A DNA stretch of 64,000 bases, from assembly GCA_009746045.1 (NCBI GenBank), contig RPFO01000579.1:185986-249985 (forward strand), written 5' to 3'. The position numbers and the translations under genes were made by a program. The stretch is from Mesostigma viride. Taxonomy: Eukaryota; Streptophyta; Mesostigmatophyceae; Mesostigmatales; Mesostigmataceae. Shown here one piece after another: positions 1-10,640 of this stretch (positions within the stretch are counted from its first letter, which is position 1; each line of letters starts with the position of its first letter). Below the pieces are notes generated by a model. It worked only from the letters and a program-made list of their open reading frames with translations, was not told the origin of the DNA and ran no database searches.

Positions 1-126
1 GCACTGTTGATGAGTTCATTCAGCAAGTGTCACAGCACTTTAAAATTGGCAAGGAAGTAGAGCTGGGCACTGGTCACTCGGCTATCAAGTTTTGTGGCCC
101 TATGTTACACCTCCAGCAGCATATGC
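1..126 (+). pseudogene. Copia-like reverse transcriptase fragment
   Basis: The first 126 bases encode, in one open frame, a stretch with KIGKEVELG and IKFCGPML. It aligns with the segment just after the HGDD box of element D's reverse transcriptase (about 60,040-60,165, with EIGKQLELG and VKFCGMML). The similarity is moderate, so this is a different family of the same clade. It is cut by the window edge on the left and stops abruptly near 126, where unrelated sequence begins. It is a dead fragment. Confidence 0.8.
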
Positions 127-799
127 AGATCAGTCTCCTTCTCCTCCTACGCGGACCTGCTGCGGTCAGCGACCGCCTAGACCACAGACGCCATCGCTAC
201 GAAACTCCAGGAGCTTAAGGACCTTCGCCAGGCAAAACAACGGGAGGCCACCGACCGCGCTCGCCGCGAATGCCGAGTGCATGGTGCTGCGTCGCTTCCC
301 CCAGGTGAGACGTCAACCACCCTTGCCGACGAGCTTAACCCATAGTGTGACCCACTCACTATGGTGCTATTAATTAATTAATCAATTAAACTCGTGCTCC
401 CATTGTGGAGTCACGGAGTTCTATTATTCCCTGTATGTGCACAACAGGAAGAAAGGGCAGAGACACCCTTTCTCCTTCATGCATGCCAAAGGCATGCCAC
501 AGCAGCAATCGGACACGATAGACGATCCGGCAAGTTCTGTGGGTGCAATAAGACCCATGTGAGCATATCATAACAAGGAGCGTGGGCAAGTAATTAATCT
601 GATCATAGCCAGGACGTAGCATGGCTGTACAATTAAGGGCTAAATAAGCTAAGGCTATGGCTGGTAGTGTACCGTGCGTTAGCGCCGGCGCACATGACTA
701 GGTATGGTGGCACGGCTAGGCAAACATTCTAGGCGTGGCTGCCATGGCGGCAGTGACTACCAATGATTACAAGCTAGGGCTATATTCTAGCCCGCCGAG
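127..799. other. Uncharacterised repeat debris with TTAA-rich tract
   Basis: No convincing gene. From 127 to about 345 one frame has a short basic, Gln/Arg-rich coiled-coil-like stretch with an internal stop. A TTAA-type tract lies at 368-386. It is followed by CTCGTGCTCCC and GGAGTCACGGAG, which recur together after another TTAA tract near 50,720, so this is a dispersed repeat. The rest is featureless. Confidence 0.5.
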
Positions 800-1182
800 C
801 TAAGGGGCGTACGTCCGCATCTTGTGGTTGATCATCAGGTCCCTGCCCCTCCAGTACACCTTGGGCTTCTGGGGGTCTTGCTTGTGGCGGAGGTATTCAG
901 GCCACAGGTCGCGTCGCTGCATGCTGCTGCTGAGTGGGGGTCAGGTCGTCGTCCAGCGTCCAGGTGAGGTCGTGCAACCTCTTGCGACGAGAGAGCTAGG
1001 AACCGCTGCTAATTGCCCTCAGGGGAGGGGAAGGTGAGCAGGACTGGTGGGCCGTGGGGGAGCCGCCTTGTCCCGTGAGTGGGGAAGGCGGTGGCACCCG
1101 CGCAGTTCTACCTCACCTACCAGGTCCATGAGGATAAGAAGCTGGTCCTATACACCCACTATGACGAGCTTAACCCATAGTG
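328..1182 (-). repeat. Candidate LINE-derived insertion between 20-bp direct repeats
   Basis: The same 20 bp, GACGAGCTTAACCCATAGTG, occurs at 328-347 and 1,163-1,182. Between them lie a TTAA tract near the left end and, on the minus strand, a LINE ORF1-like fragment. The arrangement fits a retroposed LINE copy with a long target-site duplication, its 3' end at the left. However, TTAACCCATAGTGAG recurs at about 2,491, so the repeat may instead be a family motif. Confidence 0.4.
800..995 (-). pseudogene. LINE ORF1-like C-terminal fragment
   Basis: Read leftwards, two overlapping frames give a stretch with LTPTQQQ, then RRDLWPEYLRHK, VYWRGRDLMIN and a stop at 800-802. The layout 'Gln-rich, aromatic W-P-x-Y, then wRgr-L-I' is typical of the C-terminal part of many LINE ORF1/nucleic-acid-binding proteins. 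A frameshift at the CAGCAGCAG run separates the two parts. The family assignment comes from motif resemblance only. Confidence 0.45.
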
Positions 1183-1217
1183 AGTCCGCTGACCCATTTT
1201 TGTCACTTTCATACATT

Positions 1218-1406
1218 TGCACAGCAACTCGTCAGCAGAGCTCGTGAGCTCCTGGTCTTGCTGGCTGGAATGACCCTAGGCTGCTGGCTAGCAACCTTTA
1301 TCCTCACACCAGGCCTACGACCCTCGATAGGCTCGCCACTCGTCGTGACGACCAAGGTTCGCGTGTGAAGACGCTCGTTGCCTCGTTGAGCCTCGAGCTA
1401 TATGCA
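1218..1406 (-). repeat. 3' LTR of element A
   Basis: This 189-bp block matches 9,191-9,380 almost base for base, apart from a 4-bp indel (near CCTCACACC) and a few substitutions. It is uninterrupted and contains CTATATGCA. It therefore shows what the 5' LTR looked like before element B landed in its TATAT. On the minus strand it starts TGCATATAG and ends GCTGTGCA, a normal TG...CA LTR. Confidence 0.8.
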
Positions 1407-2853
1407 ACCTCGTTCCATCCTTGTTCCATCCTTGTTCCTCGGTCATGAGCAACGCTGTGCAACGCTATACTTTGCCAGAGCCTCGCGTATCGCTGCCCTG
1501 CATCCTTGTTGCAGGCAGCATACAGGAATCTCTGGCTATCCAGTGTCTAGGACAGCACAGGACCTGCCACAGTTCTGCATGGACAATTACATCCTAATTG
1601 CAGACCTGCTGGCTGGCTACTGGCCTCTACAGGACCGTTGCGTCCTCAGTACACTGTGTCCGAGTCACATGATGGTTCAGGCTAAGCCTGTGCAGGCACT
1701 GCCTGCCACGTGTCCTGTCCACTATGCCCTGAGAGTGCACCGTCCCCGCCCACCGGTCGGCAGTACTTCGGGACCTGATATCTCTCTAGTCCCTCGTCTG
1801 CTCTACATAGGCGGTTGACACGGCGTTGGAAAGGTCTCCTAAACCTGCATCCATCTAGCACCTTGGTGCCCCAATATGCTAACTCCAACCCTTTCTTGTT
1901 TTGGATCGAGCTTGGACCAGCCTGAGAACCTATCAACCACTGTCCCCACTTAAGCCTTCAGACACCCGATCCCTCCCAGTCTGAGACCAGACCTGCCTTT
2001 TCTTTGGAATTACCTGAGGTGCTTCCAAATATTAGCTAGGCCTGCTCCTTGGTTCAAAGGTTGCCCTCTGACCCACATGACATCCCAACCCTTTCTTTGG
2101 GAACCTGGTGTAGATTAAAGTTAGGTCTTCACTTAGTCAGAGGAGTTTGGATAGAGGATCGAGTCTGGATGAACGTAGTATTGTGAGTTCCTGGTCATCC
2201 AGTCATCACAGGCGCCCGTTCATATGGCGCCCGCCACGGAGCCTCCCTTATCTTTTAAATCCTTCCAAAGACTGAGAGAGCCCTGACAAATGTTAGCCAA
2301 CACATGGGGATCGAGCCCATATGTCCTCACTGAGGGATAAACTCTGACAGGATTCACACATGCCAGGCTGAGGTCAGCTGGGGAATCGAACCCCGCGCCA
2401 TATCCTCCAGGTTTGGATCAGATCCTGGAACTGAACATTACAAACAACATGACATGACAGTAACATGATAATGTTTTATTAGATAAGAAATTAACCCATA
2501 GTGAGGCCCCTGGCAACCACGTCCTTGAACATGGTCACACAACCAGGGTTTTATTAGCATGCAACAGGTTGGTTACAGAAAATATATACAAATGTACAGC
2601 AACCTGTTAGAGCCAACACTTGGGCTGCCCTTTCAGGGTCCATTCCATGAAGACCCAAGGCCCATTACAAAGTCCTTAAGACTCTTCTGCAGCCCCATGA
2701 CATGGCCAGGCAAAATTCTCAGCCAGGGGAGTGACTCCAACCTGACCCCTGTCCAGCAGAGTGTGTCTGAACTCTGAAGGACCTGCTGTCAGCCAACACT
2801 TGGCTGCCCAGCCCACTGGGATGCCTCCTACTAGAGCAAGGCTGTTTGGTCTA
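1407..2853. other. 3' noncoding region of element A
   Basis: This lies between A's RNase H stop and its 3' LTR. No frame shows a recognisable domain; the longest ORF (1,682-1,936, minus) is not credible. Next to the LTR the minus strand reads GGATGGAACGAGGT, a weak polypurine-like tract. Confidence 0.5.
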
Positions 2854-3398
2854 CTATGGCTCTCCCCCCTTGGCCATGAGCCCACGGAGCAGAGGGTACT
2901 GCAGCTCAGCCTTCTCCTCCAGCTTGGTGAGAGCATCTGCAGGGTTGTTCACGCCAGCCACATGTTCAATGTTAGCTAAGCGAGACATTTCCTTGAGCAA
3001 CAAATAATCAAGGTCCCTGCTCCTGGCCAGCTGCCTGTGCACAAACTGCACCATGCCCGTGCTGTCAGTTCTCACCAGTGTGTGCATCTGCAACCGACAG
3101 GAAGCCACTTGACATAGTAGCTGGTAAAATAGCTCCCTCAAGTATAGAGCAGTATGAAGCCCTTCACAGATTGCCCTGCACTCAGCAATGTCACTGCTGG
3201 GAGTTACCCTGTTCTGCAACCGACTGTACCAGCTAGCAGACCATGCAGAGAGGACTGTTCCTGCACCAGGGATATTAATGCTGCTGCACGGCCCCTGACC
3301 TCTGTGACCTTCCTACTATCCATAGAACTGTCCACATAGAGAACCATGTCAAAAGGCCTGTACAAATCCAGAGGACCCAGCATGAGAGGGGGAGACAT
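2854..3398 (-). pseudogene. Element A RNase H (copia type), frameshifted
   Basis: It would degrade the RNA strand during reverse transcription. The first part (3,204-3,398) carries YVDSSMDSR, the first catalytic Asp. The second (2,854-3,219) carries SDIAECRA (Glu), LVRTDSTG (Asp) and NNPADALTK (Asp). All four acidic residues are therefore present, but in two frames joined by a frameshift near 3,210. It follows the RT fragment on the same strand and ends at a stop at 2,854. It parallels residues about 1,045-1,200 of element D's pol. Confidence 0.85.
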
Positions 3399-3435
3399 GC
3401 GAACAGCCTGAGTCTACCACACTCTCAGCACCCAC

Positions 3436-4280
3436 CTAGCTCAACCAGCTGGGAATCCGGGTCAACCGACTCAGTACCAACAGGTCAGGAGCACAAATGC
3501 TGGCCAGCCATGCCAACATACCCCGTATTGTTGCACATCTGGCCTGGGTGATGGGCTCCTGCAAAGCATCTATGATCTGCTGGGGATAATGCTTACCACC
3601 CTCCAGCTTGATGGACCACGTACCCTGCTGATGGATCAAGGTTGCCTGCATTCCACAAAACACCATGGGCTCATTCTCAACCATGTACTGGATCTTACCC
3701 AGTTCAAACCGCTTCTGGATCCTGGCCAGAGTCAACTCCTGCCAGGTGGGAGGGCCCAAGAGATGCAGATCATCACCATGCAGAGAGGCAAACGCTGGCA
3801 GCCCATCATGGCTACCCTGAAACAGACAAGCCGGATCAACTAGAGACACTGAGAGACCACAGACAGACCTGAGGTACTTCTCCAAGCACTTCCTCCAGAT
3901 GATGGGACTCGATCTAAGGCCTTCCATGCCTTTGAGAATCCTCAGATACCTCTCGTCTTCCGCTCTGCCCTCCACACTGCAGGCACCTTAACAAAGAAAG
4001 GGGGTATTGTGCGCCAAGTATCCTGTGCTTCCTGCTGATCACCCTTCAGAAAAGCCCTCTTGAAATCTACCAACACAGAGCTATAGGGTATACCCTTGTT
4101 CACAAAAGACAAGTAAATGCACAACACAATCCTCCATGTATCATGCAGCATCCCTGGTGTGTAGAGCTCCTCATCTGCTAACTTACTGTCCAGTGCCATG
4201 GTACAGTACTCAGTCACAACTGGTCTAACATGTGGCACCTGCACGCCATCCACCTCCTTGAGCTCGAGGACAAACATCAA
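3436..4280 (-). pseudogene. Element A reverse transcriptase with HGDD box, frameshifted
   Basis: Two frames overlap near 3,950. The upstream frame (4,280-3,942) has the thumbprint RPVVTEY, EELYTPGM and VDFKRAFLKGD, the first catalytic Asp. The downstream frame (3,975-3,436) has SSPIIW, DPACLF and LHGDDLHLLGP. The catalytic box is HGDD where typical copia elements have YVDD. IRGMLAWLA lies near the end. More RT-proximal linker (4,225-4,437, with GDDAKPQDGYKAW) precedes it. The element cannot make this protein without frameshifts. Confidence 0.85.
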
Positions 4281-4739
4281 TCTGAGTGCTCAGCAGCTGG
4301 TGATCCTCAGGGAGGACATCCACAGGCTCTGCACAGTTGGCAACTATCCACTCATGCCCAGAAGCAACAAAGCCAAGAGTCCATGCCTTATAGCCATCTT
4401 GGGGCTTTGCATCATCTCCACTACTAGCTTGCGCCAAGGTACAGGACTCGTTCCTGGGATCTGGTACCTCTGCACACCCAACTCACGTGGGTCAAACGTA
4501 GTAGGGAGGATCAGCAGGTCCCCAGCAATGGGCTCCTTTGTATCAGGACCCTCTGCCACTTGACCCCTCGATCACTAGCCCTTACAGCCACACTAAGACC
4601 CTGGGAGTAGCGATATATCTCTGCAAGGGAAGGCGGCCCTGCCCTTCTAATGCTAATTCAGGACTCAGCTAGAGGATATCCTCACCCCTGGCAAGCACAA
4701 GAAGTTCTGACCTAGAATGGCAGCTAGGCCCCTGCCTAC

Positions 4740-4925
4740 CCTTCTACCACACTGAACGTGGTGGGCACCCCCAGGATGGGCACACTCACTTCTCCCAAGA
4801 TCTTCATGGACACATTCCCAGAGAAATCAGACACAGCTATAGGCAGCTAGGGGATGACCACTGCAATCCTGCAGCATTATCTACCCTTAGAATGGACACC
4901 TGTGGGTTGGTATCCACCTCTATAG
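4740..4925 (-). pseudogene. Element A retropepsin-like module between integrase and RT
   Basis: On the minus strand, frames broken by stops read VDTNPQVSIL, then VSDFSGNVSMKILGEVSVPI and LGVPTTFSVVE. These line up in order with element D's pol (VDTQAQVSII..., VSDFSG..., VSIQILGMPTPF) and with element B's VDTKAEVSV... module. The pattern resembles the D-T/S-G-A active-site strand of retropepsins, but the Gly is replaced (here Asn). It sits downstream of integrase, which is not the canonical copia order. Confidence 0.6.
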
Positions 4926-5187
4926 TGCTGGTGCTCCACATAGTGACCCCCATCCCGTGAGCTTAGATACCTTGGGATCACCCTTGCTGTTCTGCAGAGC
5001 TCGAATGATGTCCGCCATAAGCAGCCCCCTGGACTGTGGCGCAGCCCTGGCCACTTCTGGCCTTGTGACAGACGTCTCAGCAGACTCCTGCTCACCCTCA
5101 TCCATCCAGGACAGACCATAATCCAAGCATGGCGGGTTAGCATCTACTGCCTGGCTCTCATCCTGCTCATCTCCCTCCAAGGGAGGA

Positions 5188-6243
5188 TCATGCAGGGCCG
5201 TCTTCAGGCCAGATTGCAGTTGGCCTTCTCTCCTTGACGTGAGCCCAGGATAGCCTGTACACCTGCTTGGGATTACTCTCCAAAGCTACCTGACAAGAAT
5301 GGTTAGCCTCTTCCACATGGGTTACCAGCCCATCTTGCCACTTCCCACACTTGCATGCCTGGTATAATGATGGTTCCTTCCACATCCTGACCCTCAGTCC
5401 GGCCACCTGGGGCCTCAGCATTATCCAGCCCTTGTCCTTCCTTCTCAACCTGGAGAACACCCTGTCTGCCTTCTTCAGGCAGGCAGCCACCACGTCCTGT
5501 GACAGCATACCAAACTGCAGTGCTAGGGGAGAGACTGCCACACCATCATAGTAATAGGTTACCCTGTGGTTAAGCTGCTCCTCAATCCCCTTACACCAAG
5601 CTGCTTTCTCTAGAGCTGATGCCACAACAGGCACACTCCTAGCTGCTACAGTAGCACCACTGTTTTTACTTCACGTATAGATCTCTCTACAGCTCCCTGC
5701 TGCCCATGGGATTCCCTAGGGACCACTACCAACTTACAAGGAAGCTGGTCAGCCAGCTTGAGCAAGCAGTCAAACTGCAAGTCAGCTTGCACGTACACAG
5801 GTACCTTTGTGTACACCCCAAAGCCAGGCAACAAAGACTGGAGACCCATCAACCGCTGATATTGCTCCTGCATTCCAGGTAGTTTGGTCAGCAACCTATA
5901 TCTGCTAAACCTATCCACCCCCACCAACAGATACATGCCCCTGATATGCTGGATGTCCACCTGGATATCCCCCCGCTCTCTAGCAGGTTCTCTGGCATGG
6001 GACTGTGGGAGGCGAATAACGTTCTCCTGACAGACACAATTCTGAGCAGCTGCACTGCAGGCCTCCGTCAAGCAAAGGCTCCTTGCCAATCTTCCAAGCA
6101 AAGTTAGCAAACATCTCTGCCTGCTTAGAATGGCCAAAGATATGGTGTAGTGTGTTTCCAGCCTGAGCATGGCTCAACCCCCTGTCATGCAGCCTGGCTG
6201 CACAGAGAGGAACGTGACAAAGACTGTGTGCTTGGGACAGCAC
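5188..6243 (-). pseudogene. Element A integrase, frameshifted
   Basis: It would catalyse insertion of the cDNA. The core (6,170-5,646) has DIQVDIQHIRG, VGVDRFSRYRL, the second Asp in VQADLQFDCL and the Glu in GAVERSIREV. Asp and Glu are about 31 residues apart, slightly tighter than the usual 35. The C-terminal part (5,634-5,188) shows an SH3-like end with VYRLSWAHVKERRP. The N-terminal zinc motif (6,243-6,000, with HIFGHSKQAE) is in another frame. Several frameshifts make it nonfunctional. Confidence 0.8.
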
Positions 6244-6550
6244 GACCCACCTGCTGTTCTCTTGCTCCAGGGACCTCCTCCAAGGAAGCTCAGCTCCCAG
6301 ATCCAGCCCCGGTTCCCACGGGAGTAGCAGGTCCTTCCAGTCTGGCGGCTTGACAGTCCCAGAGCCAACGGCCCAGCAACTGGAGACCCTGCACCTGCCA
6401 CAGGCACAGGGAATTCCACTGCTGCAGCAGCGTTATTGCAATCATTGAGTGGAAGCACCTCATCATTCCCAAACCCTTGCTGCTGCACAAGAGGGACACC
6501 CCCATTACTATGTACAACTGATGTCTGTCCCACCTGGGGTGTTTGACTAT

Positions 6551-7958
6551 TTACAGGGGACAACACCTCAAGTCATGGCTAGTTACCCCCCTGGCCAGAG
6601 CCTGCTCCAGCACACTTGGCCTGGTCGGGGCAGTCACGTCGCCAATGACCCGTCCTGCCACATGGCCAAAGCACTTGTCATCCTTCCCAGCAGCAGTCTT
6701 CTTCAGACCACCCTGGTTCTGGCTGCTCTGACCGGCCTGGGTGCCCTGGCCCTGGCTCTTGCCTTGCCCTTGGCCACCCTTGTTCTGCTGACCACCTTGG
6801 TGACCCCCAGCCTGCTGCTGACCCTTGCATGCCTTTGGATCCCTGCTGCTGGCCCTTGCCACCTTGGTTACCATTCTGCCTGCGTCTGTTAGCCCTCTGA
6901 CGCCTACTAGCTAGGCCTGGGATCTGCCTGAGCACCTTGCCCGGGGGCATCACCATCGGGACCTGTCAGATGAGCGGAGGCTGAATAGGCATCAGTCACC
7001 TGGATTGCCTTGCAAGCAGCATCAGATGGACGGATATTGAAAATAACCCTTTGCAAGGCTGTACATGTCCCATCTGTTTGATCAGCAAACATCCTAGCTG
7101 CATTTCTCCCATCCACACTCAGCCCCATGCGATCCAGGAAGTAATCTGCCACTGCTCTGTCAGTCAGCAAGAAGCCATGCTTGGCCCGGCCCTTCTCCCT
7201 GATGCGTGTGAGCCGTTGCAGCTCCTCAGCTACTGTGCCCTTGATCTCAAAGGTATCATAGCTGAGCTTATAGTGATTAGTGAGGTTGAGAACCTTGTCA
7301 GAGAACTCCTGACGTTGGCCCTCTAGGAACTGAGTCCAGGTCAGCTTGTCCTTGACCGCTTGCCTAGCCTTGTCCCTCACACGCTCACTGGAATCCCTAT
7401 ATATTAGTCGTGGATGTGTGGAATACCTGCACAAGGTTGACAGTGGGATCTACAGAGCATGCTACCAGCTCCATATCCTCCAACCACTTGTCTAGCTCTT
7501 CCTGTCCCACAGGAGGAGCCCTTGAGAGGCTTCTGGCCATTCATCACAGCCACAGCACCCATGTGAGGTCTAGTCCAGGCAAAGCACGAGGGTCACTACC
7601 AATGGCAGGCCGGAGCCCCTACCGCTGCTGAAGGCCCAGAGACATTAGATGCAGGTGGAGGTACAACAGGGTCAAGCACACGAGCTCTCTTACCCGTGCC
7701 TTGACGTTCTGGCTCCTCCTGGCCCTCCCCCGTCAGCACCACGCCATCGGTTGGCCACCCTGCACACTCCTCCCCTTGTGCCACCTCCTTCCGTTTCCGG
7801 TTGGATGCCCTCCTGCCATTGGCGCTCTCTGCCCGGTTGGGATTGGCTGTCCCTCTGCATGGCACGACGTTGGCGGGGCCTCCAGTATCCGCCCTTGCTT
7901 CACCACCGCCATCCCCCGCCCCGCTCCCGCTGCCGCTCCCGCGCGTGTTACGAAGCAT
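6551..7958 (-). pseudogene. Element A gag-like region with Gly/Gln-rich tail
   Basis: The ORF starting at 7,958 opens with a Gly/Ser/basic N-terminus. The next frame (7,434-6,907) is a folded-looking, helix-rich stretch (TWTQFLEGQRQEFSDKV and others), as expected of a capsid domain. It runs into a Gln/Gly-rich tail (6,874-6,551) and a relic of a zinc knuckle around DDKCFGHVAG that has lost its Cys/His spacing. There are several frameshifts. The gag call rests mainly on its position upstream of integrase. Confidence 0.6.
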
Positions 7959-8022
7959 TATAAAATACTAAACACAACACACACAGATATGGCTGCTGGA
8001 ACCACTCAGGCCGACGCACCAC

Positions 8023-9162
8023 CTACCCCAGACAAGGCCGCCTCCTGGCCTGCACTCGCCTGTGTCTCCTCACGTTCCTCACGCACCACAACACCCTCAG
8101 CAACCGGTGTGGCTCAGCTGCTGCTGCGACTATCTTGAGGTCCGGGTTGAACTCTCCCAAGACGCAGGTAACTGGTCGCCCGTCTTCCTTGCGTTCGACC
8201 GGGTGCCGCTCTTGACCTGGATTGCGATACCAGGCGAGGTTGCGAACCCACCGCTTACCGCCCCCAGCAAGCTCGTTCTGCTCGCCGCGGCTGTAACGAT
8301 CGTATTCGTGAGTTACCTCACGAGGGACGTGCAGATCTGCTCGCTGCCTCTCCTCGTAGGTTGCGGTTGTGCCGTCGCCCTCGTTGATCTGCTGGGCTGA
8401 GCGCTTCACGGAGCCTTCCGGCTTTTCGGTCCACTCGTAATGGACGTCCTCAGGCGTCTTCTCGACACCAGCAACCATTTTCACCTCCGGATCGACCCCA
8501 CGCTGTGGTGGTTTCCGGCCTTGGCGTGTCAAGCCGGGAGTACACCCCGAAAGGCTGTGTGGTAATATAGAATCGGTCCGCGTAACCTCTTGACTCCTGC
8601 AAAAGAACCGAAACCAGATTCTCAATTGTTTGAGCGAATACCTCTGCCGTGCTCCACGGGTTCACCACCTCGCGAGCTCTGGCGTTCCGGACGGATGATG
8701 TCGGCGTCCGGTACCCCCTCCCCCAGCACAGCTGTGGCCACCCAGTGGTTGAACAGCCTTGTGCTACCCAGCGCTGTCGCCACAAACTGGCTAAGCGCCT
8801 ACCTGGCTAGCTAGGTCGAGACCGGCTAACGTGATATGGCCACCCTGATAGGCTACCTCTACGTTGTTGGCAGTTTCAGCTAGCGCGTCTCGAATACGCA
8901 CCAATTCCTCCACCGCCACCCGCCCTGTCTCACCCAAGGAAATCACGACGCGAGCCCGTTGAACAATTGGGTACGCCGCCGCTGGCCTGTTGCCTCACCC
9001 ACAAACCGCCACCCACCCCTCTTCTGCCAAGTGCCTCGCTACGTGGGCCGCTTGCACGAACGTTGGGGCGTTCGCTTGGTTACGGTATGGGTAAAACGCT
9101 TGCGAATCCCGCTGCTCACTCGCCTCACCAGCACCGTGGCTGCTTGACGATGAACCAGACAT
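8023..9162 (-). pseudogene. Element A 5' ORF upstream of gag
   Basis: The first ATG after the 5' LTR is at about 9,162 and opens MSGSSSSSHGAGEAS. The frame breaks near 8,995 and again around 8,450. Further readable pieces include NPWSTAEVFAQTIENL and VEKTPEDVHYEWTEKPEGS. I recognise no domain. Element D also carries about 1.7 kb of extra coding sequence ahead of its capsid-like ORF, so an additional 5' ORF may be normal for these elements. Confidence 0.5.
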
Positions 9163-9190
9163 GAAAACGCTTGGAAGCAATAGTACGATT

Positions 9191-9380
9191 TGCACAGCAA
9201 CTCGTCAGCAGAGCTTGTGAGCTCCTGGTCTTGCTGGCTGGAATGACCCTAGGCTGCTGGCTAGCAACCTTTATCCTCACACGTACCAGGCCTGCGACTC
9301 TCGATAGGCTCGCCACTCGTCGTGACGACCAAGGTTCGCGTGTGAAGACGCTCGTTGCCTCGTTGAGCCTCGAGCTATAT
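9191..9380 (-). repeat. 5' LTR of element A, split by element B
   Basis: It is the partner of 1,218-1,406. Its last five bases before the junction (9,376-9,380, TATAT) are duplicated at 30,385-30,389, beyond element B. The three remaining LTR bases (GCA) follow at 30,390-30,392. Confidence 0.85.
9376..9380. repeat. Left target-site duplication of element B (TATAT)
   Basis: TATAT here and at 30,385-30,389 directly flank the LTR pair of element B. The uninterrupted A LTR at 1,399-1,403 has a single TATAT at the same place, so this is the expected 5-bp duplication. Confidence 0.95.
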
Positions 9381-9857
9381 AAGTTGCAAAAGAAAGGTAC
9401 CTTGCTTGATGCTTTATATTGCATAAAAGAAATGCTCTTCTTTATTTCTTCTCGTTGTTGTCGTTGCTCATAATTTGTCTTCGTTGCGCATAAGAACCTG
9501 TTGCGCTTGGCACCTTCATCAGTCTTGCTGAATCCTACGTGGACATGCATTCCATGTAGTTCAGTGCATGCCGCGTGTTAGATACTTCTAGAATCCTCTA
9601 GAAGGTTCCAAGGCATAGATGCGCATATGATTGGACGATAGTCGGCTCAGTCCTCTTGACAGGACTACACCGGCCCTAGACCAGCCGGTGACGTGGAGGC
9701 CAGGGAGACGCCCTCATAATATACGTGGCGTCATCCCACTGGCTGATACTAGTGAAGTATAGCCATTGGTCCAATACTACAATAAAGTATATTGTAGTAA
9801 TCTGTACAAGATCCTCTATCTCTGAGGACCCTAGATTGCATGATCTCCGACCAACTC
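9381..9857 (-). repeat. 3' LTR of element B (477 bp)
   Basis: It is near-identical to 29,912-30,384. On the minus strand the LTR runs GAGTTGG...CTTTTGCAACTT, so its ends form the inverted pair AGTTG/CAACT instead of the usual TG...CA. Just outside, the minus strand reads AAAGGAAAGAATGGC, a good polypurine tract for plus-strand priming. Confidence 0.95.
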
Positions 9858-10107
9858 CAGCCATTCTTTCCTTTGTGAAAGTGATGAGGCTTAGATGTAT
9901 TCATTGATGTTCGCCGCACCTGGCCAGTTCACTTTCACATGTGAGGGCAATGGAGACTCACTTGGGTCTTATGGAGCTTCAGTGCATCTCATCATTGCAT
10001 GGTTGGTGTAACCTGCTGTAGGGAAAACCCAAATCTGAAGGAAAACCTCTTCTCCAGAGAGGACAAAACCTCCAGGGGGATAAAAACCTACAGGAGGAGC
10101 ATTAGGC
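9858..10107 (-). other. 3' noncoding leader of element B with polypurine tract
   Basis: A 250-bp spacer between the RNase H stop and the 3' LTR, ending in the purine-rich tract described for the LTR. No coding potential is seen. Confidence 0.6.
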
Positions 10108-10640
10108 TCAGGCTCCCAGATTACTCCTTATGACAAGGGTTTCCCAGCCATCATGGACCGCAGCAACTGCATGGTACCCATTAAGGGCCAGTCGTGGAAG
10201 CTTGGTCATAGCATCAGCAGGATTTGAATGTCCTGGCAGATGTATGGTTATACAGTGGCTGGACAACTCCTTTGCCACAAGGTAGTCCAAGTCAGTAGTA
10301 GTGGCCCTCTCATTCTTGATAAAAGAGACCACGGGCTTATTATCACAATAAACCCTGACATCAATCACAGGTTGAGGTCTTATCTGACTCAGACACCATA
10401 AGAGTAGCTCTCTTATGTATATGGCATCGCGAATGCACATGGCGTATGCCCTGCACTCGCGGTGTCAATGCCAGCAAACCGCCTCCTCTGAAGGTTACTG
10501 GACCAGTATACCAACGAGGGCTGTTTGCCTTCATTCCTGATGGTGATCAGGCATCCGGCTCTGGCACCAATCTTGTTGGCAGATCTAGACTCTTGGCTAG
10601 CATCTGTGTAGGCGTCTATGATGATACGCCCATGCCAGTC
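10108..10640 (-). pseudogene. Element B RNase H, frameshifted
   Basis: The N-terminal part has IIIDAYTDASQESR (first Asp) and SLVYWSSNLQRRRF. After a frameshift near 10,440 come RDAIYIRELLLW, VRVYCDNKPVVSF (Asp) and HSNPADAMTKLP (last Asp). The order and spacing match the RNase H of elements A and D. It is immediately downstream of RT, as in copia elements, and the stop is at 10,108. Confidence 0.85.

Larger units (their letters stand above)
1218..9380 (-). mobile_element. Element A: decayed copia-like LTR retrotransposon
   Basis: Minus-strand order from right: 5' LTR (9,380-9,191, plus three bases at 30,390-30,392 beyond element B), gag-like ORFs, integrase, protease-like module, RT, RNase H, about 1.4 kb noncoding, 3' LTR (1,406-1,218). 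The LTRs are about 190 bp, TGCATATAG...GCTGTGCA. A 4-bp indel and several substitutions separate the two copies, and all coding parts have frameshifts, so the element is old. Element B is inserted in the 5' LTR at TATAT. I found no target duplication for A itself. Confidence 0.8.

Noticed and set aside
1218-1222. Target-site duplication of element A
   Set aside because: The bases outside the two LTRs (CATT on the left, ACCTC on the right) do not match.
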